Assembly (NCBI GenBank): GCA_019412865.1 | Contig: DXOJ01000477.1 | Coordinates: forward strand, 1-5,535 | Origin: Bacteroides sp. | GTDB taxonomy: Bacteria; Bacteroidota; Bacteroidia; Bacteroidales; Bacteroidaceae | Reading direction: 5' to 3' | DNA length: 5,535 nucleotides | Shown here: piece after piece, positions 1 through 5,535 of the stretch | How positions within the stretch are numbered: position 1 is the first letter of the stretch | Layout of the letters: each line of letters starts with the position of its first letter | Translations under genes and position numbers: made by a program | The notes under the pieces: model-generated | The model's database searches: none | Seen by the model: only the letters and a program-made list of their open reading frames with translations | What the model was told of the DNA's origin: nothing

Positions 1-1
1 G

Positions 2-298
2 ATCCATCAGAAGATGTTCGAAAGCCGCCTGTTCTTTGTGGACAAACTGATTGACATGGGTGCACAGATCATTCTCTGCGACCCTCACCGTGCCGTAGTC
101 ATCGGACACAACCACGGCTTCAAGCTGCGCGGCGCCCGCCTGACTTCACCGGATATACGTGCCGGTATCGCCCTTCTGATTGCCGCCATGAGCGCCGAAG
201 GAACCAGTACCATTAGTAACATCGAACAGATAGACCGTGGTTATCAGAACATCGAAGGACGTCTGAACGCTATCGGAGCTAGAATCACCCGGATATGA
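2..298 (+). CDS. murA: UDP-N-acetylglucosamine 1-carboxyvinyltransferase, C-terminal part (5' end outside window)
   Basis: MurA transfers enolpyruvate from PEP to UDP-GlcNAc, the first committed step of peptidoglycan synthesis in the cytoplasm. Only the last 98 residues are here; the frame is open to the left edge, so the gene begins upstream. The fragment ends in the family's typical C-terminus: an SPDIRAG stretch (like TDLRA in E. coli MurA) and IDRGY at bases 230-244, whose Arg (codon 236-238) aligns with PEP-binding Arg397 of the E. coli enzyme. The final alpha helix and the GARITRI end also match the family (E. coli GANIERV). The catalytic Cys loop and the N-terminal domain lie outside the window, so activity cannot be judged. 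The stop overlaps the rimM start in ATGA (295-298), implying co-transcription and coupled translation. The related EPSP synthase AroA is the only realistic alternative and fits the C-terminus less well. Confidence 0.96.
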   Translation: MHQKMFESRLFFVDKLIDMGAQIILCDPHRAVVIGHNHGFKLRGARLTSPDIRAGIALLIAAMSAEGTSTISNIEQIDRGYQNIEGRLNAIGARITRI

Positions 299-837
299 TA
301 AAGAAAGAAGAAGTATACAAGATAGGATTATTCAATAAACCGCACGGCATCCACGGCGAATTGCAATTTACCTTCACGGACGATATTTTCGACCGTGTGG
401 ACTGTGATTACCTGATATGCCTGCTCGATGGCATTTTCGTGCCTTTCTTCATCGAAGAATACCGCTTCCGTTCAGACTCCACCGCCTTGGTGAAACTGGA
501 AGGAGTCGACAGTGCCGAACGTGCCCGAATGTTCACCAACATTGAAGTCTACTTCCCCGTGAAACACGCCGAAGCAGCGGAAGATGGCGAATTATCCTGG
601 AACTTCTTCATCGGTTTCCAAATGGAAGACATCCATCACGGACTTCTGGGAGAAGTCATAGATGTAGATACCACTACGGTAAACACCCTTTTCGTGGTTG
701 AAGGAGCGGAAGAAGAGGAACTGCTCGTTCCCGCCCAGGAGGAATTTATCGTAGGAATAGACCAGAAACAGAAACTCATCACGGTGGAACTTCCCGAAGG
801 GTTGCTCAATCTGGAGGAATTGGAAGATGACCGGTGA
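295..837 (+). CDS. rimM: 16S rRNA processing / 30S assembly factor RimM
   Basis: RimM binds ribosomal protein S19 and helps mature the 3' head domain of the 30S subunit. The 180-residue length is normal for the family. Residues about 7-88 form the N-terminal RimM beta-barrel, beginning with the signature KPHGIHGEL (residues 15-23; usual form KPHGIKGE). Residues about 100-172 form the PRC-barrel, with SWNFFIGF in place of the common YYW-DLIG motif, then the typical G-x-V-x-D-V turn and [10 protein letters not shown] (143-152), equivalent to the family's LVP segment. The start is set by the ATGA overlap with murA; the protein signature begins a few residues later, so no other start is likely. 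The tail is acidic (EELEDDR). In many bacteria rimM lies with rpsP, trmD and rplS; here it follows murA, an arrangement I recall from Bacteroidetes. Nothing looks broken. Confidence 0.95.
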   Translation: MIKKEEVYKIGLFNKPHGIHGELQFTFTDDIFDRVDCDYLICLLDGIFVPFFIEEYRFRSDSTALVKLEGVDSAERARMFTNIEVYFPVKHAEAAEDGELSWNFFIGFQMEDIHHGLLGEVIDVDTTTVNTLFVVEGAEEEELLVPAQEEFIVGIDQKQKLITVELPEGLLNLEELEDDR

Positions 838-850
838 GAACGAATCAAAC

Positions 851-865
851 GATGAGCCGCTCATC
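851..865 (+). other. Small hairpin just after rimM
   Basis: GATGAG (851-856) and CTCATC (860-865) form a perfect 6-bp stem with a CCG loop, 13 bases after the rimM stop. No T-run follows, so it is not a standard intrinsic terminator. It could be an mRNA processing or stability element, or chance; a 6-bp stem in a 75-base gap is not very unlikely. Confidence 0.35.
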
Positions 866-873
866 CACTGAAA

Positions 874-906
874 ATAGTAAATAGTAAATCGTAAAAACAG
901 TAAATA
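874..906 (+). repeat. A-rich 7-base repeat in the leader of the M23 peptidase gene
   Basis: The unit TAGTAAA occurs at 875-881 and 882-888, and a variant TCGTAAA at 889-895; after three bases AGTAAATA follows at 899-906. The tract ends seven bases before the ATG at 913 and takes the place where a Shine-Dalgarno sequence would be. Bacteroidetes genes commonly lack a Shine-Dalgarno and use A-rich, unstructured leaders, so a role in ribosome loading is plausible. Slippage-generated low-complexity DNA is the alternative. Confidence 0.6.
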
Positions 907-912
907 CCCGAG

Positions 913-1773
913 ATGCCAAAGAGAAGACGAAGTAAAGCTTTCTGGAAAAATTTCAAGTTCAAGTATAAACTAACGATCGTTAATGAAAATACACTTGAAG
1001 AAATTGTCGGACTTCGCGTATCCAAGCTCAATGGACTTTCCGTATTACTTTGCGTGCTGGCGGTACTTTTCCTGATCGCTTCCTGCATCATCACCTTCAC
1101 CCCGCTGCGCAACTACCTCCCCGGATACATGAACAGTGAAGTCCGTACACAAATCGTAGACAATGCCCTGCGTGTAGACTCTTTACAACAAGTGCTCAAC
1201 AAGCAGAATCTTTACATCATGAACATTCAGGATATCTTCAGTGGAAAAGTATCCATCGACAGCGTGCAGACACTCGATTCACTGACCGCTGCCCGCGAAG
1301 ACACACTGATGGAACGTACCAAACGCGAAGAAGAATTCCGCCGTCAGTATGAAGAGAATGAAAAATATAACCTGACCTCCATCACTTCCCAACCGGACGT
1401 GACCGGACTCATTTTATACCGTCCGACACGAGGTATGGTGTCCGACCACTTCAATGCCGAGAAGAAACATTACGGCACCGACATCGCCGCCAATCCCAAC
1501 GAAAGTGTATTGGCAACCATGGACGGGACCGTCATCCTAAGTACATACACCGCCGAGACAGGTTATCTGATTGGCGTACAACATAACCAAGATTTAATTT
1601 CAATCTATAAACACTGCGGCTCCCTCCTGAAAAAGGAAGGTGAACGCGTGAAAGGAGGCGAAGCCATCGCTCTGGTAGGAAACAGCGGCACACTTAGTAC
1701 AGGGCCGCACCTCCATTTCGAACTTTGGTATAAAGGTCATCCGGTAAATCCCGAAAAATACATCGTATTTTAA
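913..1773 (+). CDS. Membrane-anchored M23 (LytM/lysostaphin-type) zinc metallopeptidase
   Basis: Probable peptidoglycan endopeptidase, or a regulator of such enzymes, acting in the periplasm from an inner-membrane anchor. The 286 residues comprise a very basic cytoplasmic N-terminus (MPKRRRSK), one membrane helix at about 41-63, a hydrophilic, charged, probably coiled-coil region at about 74-152 (heptad-like in its last part, rich in E/R/K), and an M23 domain at about 168-283. All active-site residues of the LytM type are present: zinc ligands His186 and Asp190 (HYGTD) and His268 (HLHFE), with His234 (YKH) and His266 as the catalytic pair. It is therefore expected to be active, unlike degenerate EnvC/NlpD-type members. 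The Cys at 58 is not in a lipobox, so the segment is more likely an anchor than a lipoprotein signal. The ATG at 913 follows a 75-base gap and is the first in frame before the basic stretch. dxr starts 14 bases after its stop. Natural substrate unknown. Confidence 0.94.
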   Translation: MPKRRRSKAFWKNFKFKYKLTIVNENTLEEIVGLRVSKLNGLSVLLCVLAVLFLIASCIITFTPLRNYLPGYMNSEVRTQIVDNALRVDSLQQVLNKQNLYIMNIQDIFSGKVSIDSVQTLDSLTAAREDTLMERTKREEEFRRQYEENEKYNLTSITSQPDVTGLILYRPTRGMVSDHFNAEKKHYGTDIAANPNESVLATMDGTVILSTYTAETGYLIGVQHNQDLISIYKHCGSLLKKEGERVKGGEAIALVGNSGTLSTGPHLHFELWYKGHPVNPEKYIVF

Positions 1774-1787
1774 GTGATAATAGAAAA

Positions 1788-2957
1788 ATGAATATAGAGA
1801 CTAACAAAAAGAAAAAACAAATAGCTATCCTAGGCTCAACAGGCTCCATCGGGACGCAGGCTCTGCAAGTCATCGAAGAACATCCCGACCTGTACGAAGC
1901 CTATGCGCTGACAGCCAACAACCGCGTGGAACTACTGATTGCCCAGGCACGGAAGTTCCAGCCGGAAGTGGTGGTGATAGCCAACGAAGAAAAGTATTCC
2001 GAACTGAAAGAAGCATTGAGCGACCTGCCTATCAAAGTGTACGCAGGCACAGACGCTATCTGTCAGATTGTAGAAGCAGGCCCCATCGACATGGTGTTGA
2101 CAGCCATGGTCGGTTATGCCGGACTAAAACCAACCATCAACGCCATCCGCGCCAAGAAAGCGATTGCGTTGGCCAATAAAGAAACATTGGTAGTAGCGGG
2201 CGAACTGATTAATCAGTTGGCACAACAATATCGCACTCCGATTCTGCCGGTAGACTCTGAACACTCTGCTGTTTTTCAGTGTTTAGCGGGAGAAGTGGGT
2301 AACCCGATCGAGAAAGTGATATTGACAGCCTCCGGAGGTCCGTTCCGCACTTGCACCTTGGAACAGCTGAAATCCGTCACAAAGACGCAAGCCTTGAAAC
2401 ATCCCAACTGGGAAATGGGAGCAAAAATCACAATCGACTCCGCTTCCATGATGAATAAAGGTTTTGAGGTGATCGAAGCCAAATGGTTGTTCGGTGTTCA
2501 GCCCAGCCAGATCGAAGTGGTGGTGCATCCGCAATCAGTCATCCACTCGATGGTGCAGTTTGAAGACGGAGCTGTCAAGGCACAACTTGGGATGCCAGAT
2601 ATGCGCCTGCCCATCCAGTACGCATTCTCCTACCCCGACCGTATCAGCTCTTCTTTCGACAGACTCGATTTCTCCCAATGCACGAATCTGACGTTTGAGC
2701 AACCCGATACGAAACGGTTCCGCAACCTGGCACTCGCCTACGAAGCGATGTACCGCGGAGGGAATATGCCCTGTATCGTCAATGCTGCCAATGAAGTAGT
2801 GGTAGCCTCTTTCCTGAAAGACGGCATCAGCTTCCTCGGCATGAGCGACGTAATAGAGAAAACAATGGAACGGGTTGCCTTCATCGCCAATCCGACATAC
2901 GACGATTATGTAGCTACGGATGCGGAAGCAAGGAAAATAGCAGCCAGTCTGATATGA
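1788..2957 (+). CDS. dxr: 1-deoxy-D-xylulose 5-phosphate reductoisomerase
   Basis: Dxr (IspC) converts DXP to 2-C-methyl-D-erythritol 4-phosphate with NADPH, the committed step of the MEP isoprenoid pathway in the cytoplasm and the target of fosmidomycin. Residues 16-22 (GSTGSIG) are the NADPH-binding loop, and NKE (130-132) continues the nucleotide site. Metal ligands are Asp156 and Glu158 (VDSEHS) and Glu227. Substrate-binding residues match E. coli: Ser182 (SGGPFR), His205 (HPNW), and Ser218, Asn223 and Lys224 in DSASMMNKGFE. Then come HPQSVIHSMVQF and MPDMRLPIQYA, and the C-terminal helical domain with NAANEV (332-337). At 389 residues it is complete; relative to E. coli it lacks about ten residues between the metal site and the SGG loop. 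The lysine-rich start (NKKKKQ) precedes the first beta strand, which supports the ATG at 1788. The leader is A-rich with no Shine-Dalgarno. Adjacent rseP is a common partner. Confidence 0.98.
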   Translation: MNIETNKKKKQIAILGSTGSIGTQALQVIEEHPDLYEAYALTANNRVELLIAQARKFQPEVVVIANEEKYSELKEALSDLPIKVYAGTDAICQIVEAGPIDMVLTAMVGYAGLKPTINAIRAKKAIALANKETLVVAGELINQLAQQYRTPILPVDSEHSAVFQCLAGEVGNPIEKVILTASGGPFRTCTLEQLKSVTKTQALKHPNWEMGAKITIDSASMMNKGFEVIEAKWLFGVQPSQIEVVVHPQSVIHSMVQFEDGAVKAQLGMPDMRLPIQYAFSYPDRISSSFDRLDFSQCTNLTFEQPDTKRFRNLALAYEAMYRGGNMPCIVNAANEVVVASFLKDGISFLGMSDVIEKTMERVAFIANPTYDDYVATDAEARKIAASLI

Positions 2958-2962
2958 TCCGC

Positions 2963-2979
2963 TTCATCCCATTGATGAA
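2963..2979 (+). other. Small hairpin just after dxr
   Basis: TTCATC (2963-2968) and GATGAA (2974-2979) form a perfect 6-bp stem with a CCATT loop, five bases after the dxr stop. A-rich rather than T-rich sequence follows, so it is not a clear terminator. Its left arm lies in CCGCTTCATCC (2959-2969), which resembles CCGCTCATCC (857-866) in the gap after rimM. It may protect or define mRNA ends between operon segments, or be coincidence. Confidence 0.35.
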
Positions 2980-3024
2980 CAAAGAAAATAAAGAAATTGA
3001 TTAGTATTAATATAAATTGAAAAT

Positions 3025-3066
3025 AGCCTTTATATCCTCTCTTCGGTAGAGAATTAGTTGAAGGCT
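3025..3066 (+). promoter_or_regulatory. Candidate structured 5' leader of rseP
   Basis: Within the 129-base gap before rseP, AGCCTT (3025-3030) pairs with AAGGCT (3061-3066). Inside, CTCTC (3037-3041) pairs with G plus AGAG (3046, 3048-3051, one bulged T) around a TTCG loop; this gives C(UUCG)G, an exceptionally stable RNA tetraloop. The structure ends 20 bases before the ATG at 3087. No T-run follows, so simple termination is unlikely; a translational or stability element is possible. I found no match in the gap to the Bacteroides promoter pattern (TTTG, then TAnnTTTG), so a separate rseP promoter is neither shown nor excluded. Confidence 0.4.
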
Positions 3067-3086
3067 TTAAACTGTAAATAGACTAT

Positions 3087-4442
3087 ATGGAAACATTTTT
3101 GATTCGTGCCCTGCAATTGATTATGAGCTTATCCTTGCTCGTTATCGTTCATGAAGGCGGGCATTTTCTTTTTGCCCGTTTGTTTAAGGTGCGTGTAGAA
3201 AAATTCTGCTTATTTTTTGACCCTTGGTTCACCCTTTTTAAGTTCAAACCCAAGAAAAGTGACACAGAGTATGCAGTAGGCTGGTTGCCATTGGGCGGTT
3301 ATGTCAAAATAGCCGGCATGATTGATGAGTCGATGGATACCGAACAGATGAAACAACCCGAACAACCGTGGGAGTTCCGTTCCAAGCCGGCGTGGCAACG
3401 TCTGCTGATAATGGTGGGTGGCGTACTGTTCAACTTCCTGTTGGCACTGTTCATCTACTCCATGATTCTTTTTGCATGGGGCGACCAATATATAAAGGTA
3501 CAGGAAGCCCCTCTTGGTATGGAATTCAACGAGACTGCCAAAGCGGTAGGTTTCCAGGACGGTGATATCCTCCTTTCTGCCGACGGTGTTCCTTTCGAAC
3601 GTTATGACGGCGACATGTTGAGCCAGATTGCCGATGCACGCGAAGTAAGCGTCATCCGTAACGGGGCAAAAGCCTCCGTCTATATCCCGGAAGACCTGAT
3701 GCAACGCCTCTTGGCAGACAGTGTCCGCTTCGCCTCCTACCGTTTCCCGTACGTTATAGACAGCGTAATGGTGAACTCTCCTGCCGCACAAGCAGGAATC
3801 CAGGCAGGTGACAGCATCATCGCCCTGAACGGAACACCGATCTCTTTCTCCGACTTCAAAGAAGCGATGGCAGAACGTAAGAAAAACGAAGCAACCCTGC
3901 TCAAAGACAGCATAGATCCGCGTCTAATCACGCTGACTTATGTGCGTAACGGTGCAACAGACACGCTAAGTATGCGTGTAGACTCCGCCTACCTGATGGG
4001 TGTAACCGCCTGTCTCGTCACAGACCGTCTGCTCCCTATGGTAAAAAAAGAATATGCTTTCTTTGAATCCTTCTCCGCAGGTGTCTCCCTCGGTGTGAAA
4101 ACCCTGAAAGGCTATGTAGGAAACATGAAATACCTCTTCTCAAAAGAAGGAGCCAAACAACTGGGCGGCTTCGGAACGATCGGCAGCATCTTCCCCGCTA
4201 CCTGGGACTGGCACCAGTTCTGGTATATGACAGCCTTCCTTTCCATCATCCTGGCTTTCATGAACATCCTCCCTATCCCCGCATTAGACGGTGGCCACGT
4301 GCTCTTCCTCTTCTACGAGATGATAGCCCGCCGCAAACCGAGCGACAAGTTTATGGAATACGCCCAGATGACCGGTATGATTCTGCTCTTCGGTCTGTTG
4401 ATATGGGCTAACTTCAATGATATTTTGCGATTCTTCTTCTAG
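3087..4442 (+). CDS. rseP: RIP metalloprotease RseP (site-2 protease, M50 family)
   Basis: An inner-membrane zinc protease that cuts substrates within or near the membrane. In E. coli it trims the anti-sigma factor RseA and leftover signal peptides; the Bacteroides substrates are not shown here, and no anti-sigma gene is in the window. Features in order: first membrane helix about 5-32 with the HEGGH zinc motif (22-26, catalytic Glu23); the GYVKIAG membrane-associated loop (71-77); second helix about 104-130; two PDZ domains, about 140-205 (GFQDGD) and 222-300 (SPAAQAGIQAGDSIIALNG); third helix about 378-411 with the NILPIPALDGGH motif, whose Asp401 is the third zinc ligand; and a last helix about 428-447. 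At 451 residues it matches the E. coli enzyme's length. The ATG at 3087 starts right at the first helix, with no Shine-Dalgarno upstream. It is the last gene of the run, after dxr as in many bacteria, and the terminator follows 44 bases later. Confidence 0.96.
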   Translation: METFLIRALQLIMSLSLLVIVHEGGHFLFARLFKVRVEKFCLFFDPWFTLFKFKPKKSDTEYAVGWLPLGGYVKIAGMIDESMDTEQMKQPEQPWEFRSKPAWQRLLIMVGGVLFNFLLALFIYSMILFAWGDQYIKVQEAPLGMEFNETAKAVGFQDGDILLSADGVPFERYDGDMLSQIADAREVSVIRNGAKASVYIPEDLMQRLLADSVRFASYRFPYVIDSVMVNSPAAQAGIQAGDSIIALNGTPISFSDFKEAMAERKKNEATLLKDSIDPRLITLTYVRNGATDTLSMRVDSAYLMGVTACLVTDRLLPMVKKEYAFFESFSAGVSLGVKTLKGYVGNMKYLFSKEGAKQLGGFGTIGSIFPATWDWHQFWYMTAFLSIILAFMNILPIPALDGGHVLFLFYEMIARRKPSDKFMEYAQMTGMILLFGLLIWANFNDILRFFF

Positions 4443-4486
4443 CGAATATAACAATAGAAAGATAGAGAAAACATATAAAAAGAATC

Positions 4487-4538
4487 ATCCCGGATGAAAA
4501 AGGTTTTAAAAACCAATTTTCATCCGGGATCTTTTTTT
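4487..4538 (+). terminator. Intrinsic terminator, probably bidirectional, between rseP and the convergent HTH gene
   Basis: A perfect 14-bp stem joins 4487-4500 (ATCCCGGATGAAAA) to 4517-4530. A 1x2 internal loop and a further 5-bp stem (GGTTT 4502-4506 with AAACC 4510-4514) close on a TAA loop. Seven T follow at 4532-4538, a classical rho-independent signal for rseP. Read the other way, the hairpin lies 22 bases after the stop of the minus-strand gene and is followed on that strand by a T-rich stretch (complement of 4477-4485), so it should also end the converging transcript. Confidence 0.93.
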
Positions 4539-4552
4539 ATTGTTGTTTGTCT

Positions 4553-5434
4553 TTAAATCTTCAACATCTTCTTCTCTCTCTCCAAATCCGTCTCATCCAA
4601 CTTAGGTGAAGGCACCGTGCACGTTTTGATATAATCTCCCTCCTGACACGTATAATTATAGTACACCTCCAATTCCGGAGTCAATTCCGCCCGCGGAACC
4701 AGACACCCTTCCATCTCCAGAAACTGATTAACATCCGTACTATCCGACTGTTTCACCAGTACAATACGACGCGCAATCGGATTATGATTGTAGTCCAGAC
4801 AGAGATAAAGCCCTTTCAGCATATTCGGAAACTCATAATGCGGAAGTTGCAGGTAAATAGTCACCAGCGCAAACTGTGGCAAATCCCTTTCGTTGAACAT
4901 CAGGTAAGAGTTCTGATGATTACTGATAATCCCGCTCCCCCAATGCACCGACTTATACGCATTAATCATCCCCACCTTCACATACTCATTATTCTCGGAA
5001 GCACAAATCATGTACGGCTCGATCTTCAAGCTATCCGTAGAAGACGACAAACTGTAACTAAGATACATACCGCTATAATTATACACCTCCTGCACAGACT
5101 CCTTCGCCTCTTTCCCCAGCAACTTGATAAAAGAGTTGCCACTCTCCGCCTCGCTCTGCACGTCCGGTTCCATCTCCTGAAGCAACAGCCTCACCGATCC
5201 CACATTATTTAATAAGCGTTTCTTGGAAACATTATTCACCAGTGCCAAAGCTTCATCCAGCGCCTCGTCCGGTGTGCGTGTTTTCAATAAGTCGATATAA
5301 GCGGGAAGCACACTCGAATACAAAGCAGACAACACACTCGGAGCCATATCCACCCGGTCGGCAATTTCTTTCATCTTCACCCCGTTGTTGCGCAGGTACT
5401 CTATTCTTTTATAAATATCCGTAAGTTCGTCCAT
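4553..5434 (-). CDS. HTH-containing protein with an unrecognised C-terminal domain; possible transcription regulator
   Basis: I do not recognise this family by name. With the start at 5434 it has 293 residues. Residues about 5-45 look like a helix-turn-helix of the Xre/phage-repressor type: a helix with YKRIEYLRNNG, then MKEIADRVDM, a turn at APS, and the recognition-like helix VLSALYSSV. A helical linker (about 54-117, SVRLLLQEM) follows, then a domain at about 118-275 with many alternating hydrophobic and aromatic stretches (YNYSGMYLSYS, GLYLCLDYNHNPIARRIVL), which suggests beta sheet and possibly ligand or effector sensing. The tail is charged (DETDLEREKK). There is no signal peptide or membrane helix, so it is probably cytoplasmic. 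An in-frame ATG at 5500 would add 22 residues; I prefer 5434 because the added part is not domain-like and the A-rich stretch just before 5434 resembles a Bacteroides translation start. It converges on rseP and shares its terminator. DNA binding is inferred, not shown. Confidence 0.85.
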   Translation of the reverse strand: MDELTDIYKRIEYLRNNGVKMKEIADRVDMAPSVLSALYSSVLPAYIDLLKTRTPDEALDEALALVNNVSKKRLLNNVGSVRLLLQEMEPDVQSEAESGNSFIKLLGKEAKESVQEVYNYSGMYLSYSLSSSTDSLKIEPYMICASENNEYVKVGMINAYKSVHWGSGIISNHQNSYLMFNERDLPQFALVTIYLQLPHYEFPNMLKGLYLCLDYNHNPIARRIVLVKQSDSTDVNQFLEMEGCLVPRAELTPELEVYYNYTCQEGDYIKTCTVPSPKLDETDLEREKKMLKI

Positions 5435-5500
5435 GATTTTTCGGTTTGTTAATTGATTCCGTTGCAAAGGAATGACTAAGGTATTATGTTTGTATTGCAT

Positions 5501-5520
5501 GAATATTACATTAATATTTC
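5501..5520. promoter_or_regulatory. AT-rich inverted repeat upstream of the HTH gene, candidate operator
   Basis: AATATTA (5502-5508) and TAATATT (5512-5518) are perfect inverted copies around a CAT spacer; the flanking G at 5501 and C at 5520 extend the symmetry with one bulge. The site lies 67-86 bases upstream of the preferred start at 5434. A weak match to the Bacteroides -7 box (TACCTTAG on the minus strand, 5483-5476; consensus TAnnTTTG, one mismatch) lies between them, with no recognisable -33 box. A repressor site overlapping the promoter is possible, but AT-rich palindromes also arise by chance. Confidence 0.3.
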
Positions 5521-5535
5521 AGTACACTTAAAGGC

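Noticed and set aside
592..864. Minus-strand frames opposite the end of rimM
   Set aside because: Low-complexity Ser- or Phe-rich translations opposite a well-supported gene, with no start signal.
827..871. 14-codon frame starting inside the rimM end, after GGAGGAAT
   Set aside because: The GGAGG-like string is explained by Glu codons of rimM, and the peptide ([14 protein letters not shown]) is too short and featureless to support.
2276..2691. Short frames on both strands inside dxr
   Set aside because: They overlap the conserved catalytic core of dxr and have no independent support.
3005..3012. TATTAATA palindrome in the rseP leader
   Set aside because: Eight AT-only bases in an AT-rich gap carry too little information to call an operator.
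3013..3031. Possible rseP promoter boxes (TAAATTGA, TAGCCTTT)
   Set aside because: Each has at least two mismatches to TAnnTTTG and no TTTG at proper spacing upstream.
3210..3791. 193-codon open frame on the minus strand inside rseP
   Set aside because: It lies wholly opposite rseP, whose protein has clear PDZ and protease motifs; the antisense product has no recognisable domain and its composition looks like a mirror of rseP codons.
4784..5212. 142-codon plus-strand frame opposite the HTH gene
   Set aside because: Its His/Leu/Arg-rich translation is typical of an antisense shadow, and the opposite frame encodes a plausible folded protein.
1..5535. CRISPR array, insertion sequence, tRNA, rRNA or phage-defence module
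   Set aside because: No spaced direct repeats, transposase, terminal inverted repeats, cloverleaf-like sequence or defence-type domains were seen; almost all bases are explained by six genes and short gaps.

Overview
The window reads as a chromosomal core region of a Bacteroidetes bacterium, most likely a Bacteroides species. Reasons: the gene order murA–rimM–M23 peptidase–dxr–rseP, which I recall from Bacteroides genomes; A-rich leaders without Shine-Dalgarno sequences in front of most starts; moderate GC content; and MurA and RseP protein sequences of the Bacteroidetes type. The species cannot be fixed from sequence alone.

Layout. Positions 2-4442 (+ strand) hold five co-directional genes: the 3' end of murA (stop at 298), rimM (295-837, overlapping murA by 4 bases), a membrane-anchored M23 metallopeptidase (913-1773), dxr (1788-2957) and the site-2 protease rseP (3087-4442). 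Gaps are -4, 75, 14 and 129 bases, so this is probably one operon, or an operon with rseP partly under its own control. A strong hairpin at 4487-4530, followed by seven T, closes it. A convergent minus-strand gene (5434 down to 4553, or from 5500 if the longer start is used) encodes a 293-residue protein with an N-terminal helix-turn-helix and a C-terminal domain I do not recognise. The hairpin can serve both directions.

Function. Four of the five operon genes concern the cell envelope. MurA makes the first committed peptidoglycan precursor. Dxr makes MEP for isoprenoids, including the undecaprenyl carrier lipid used in wall synthesis. The M23 enzyme probably cuts peptidoglycan peptides, and RseP cleaves transmembrane substrates in the inner membrane. 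RimM, a 30S assembly factor, is the outlier and sits away from its usual rpsP-trmD-rplS neighbours. The dxr-rseP adjacency is also found in Proteobacteria.

Novelty. I see no mobile element, CRISPR array, tRNA, rRNA or defence system, and no gene-free stretch over 300 bases. The five operon genes look ordinary and intact. The least explained parts are the HTH protein and the palindrome upstream of it, the 129-base rseP leader with a C(UUCG)G hairpin, small hairpins just after the rimM and dxr stops, and a 7-base repeat before the M23 gene. All of these are modest leads, not a demonstrated new system.
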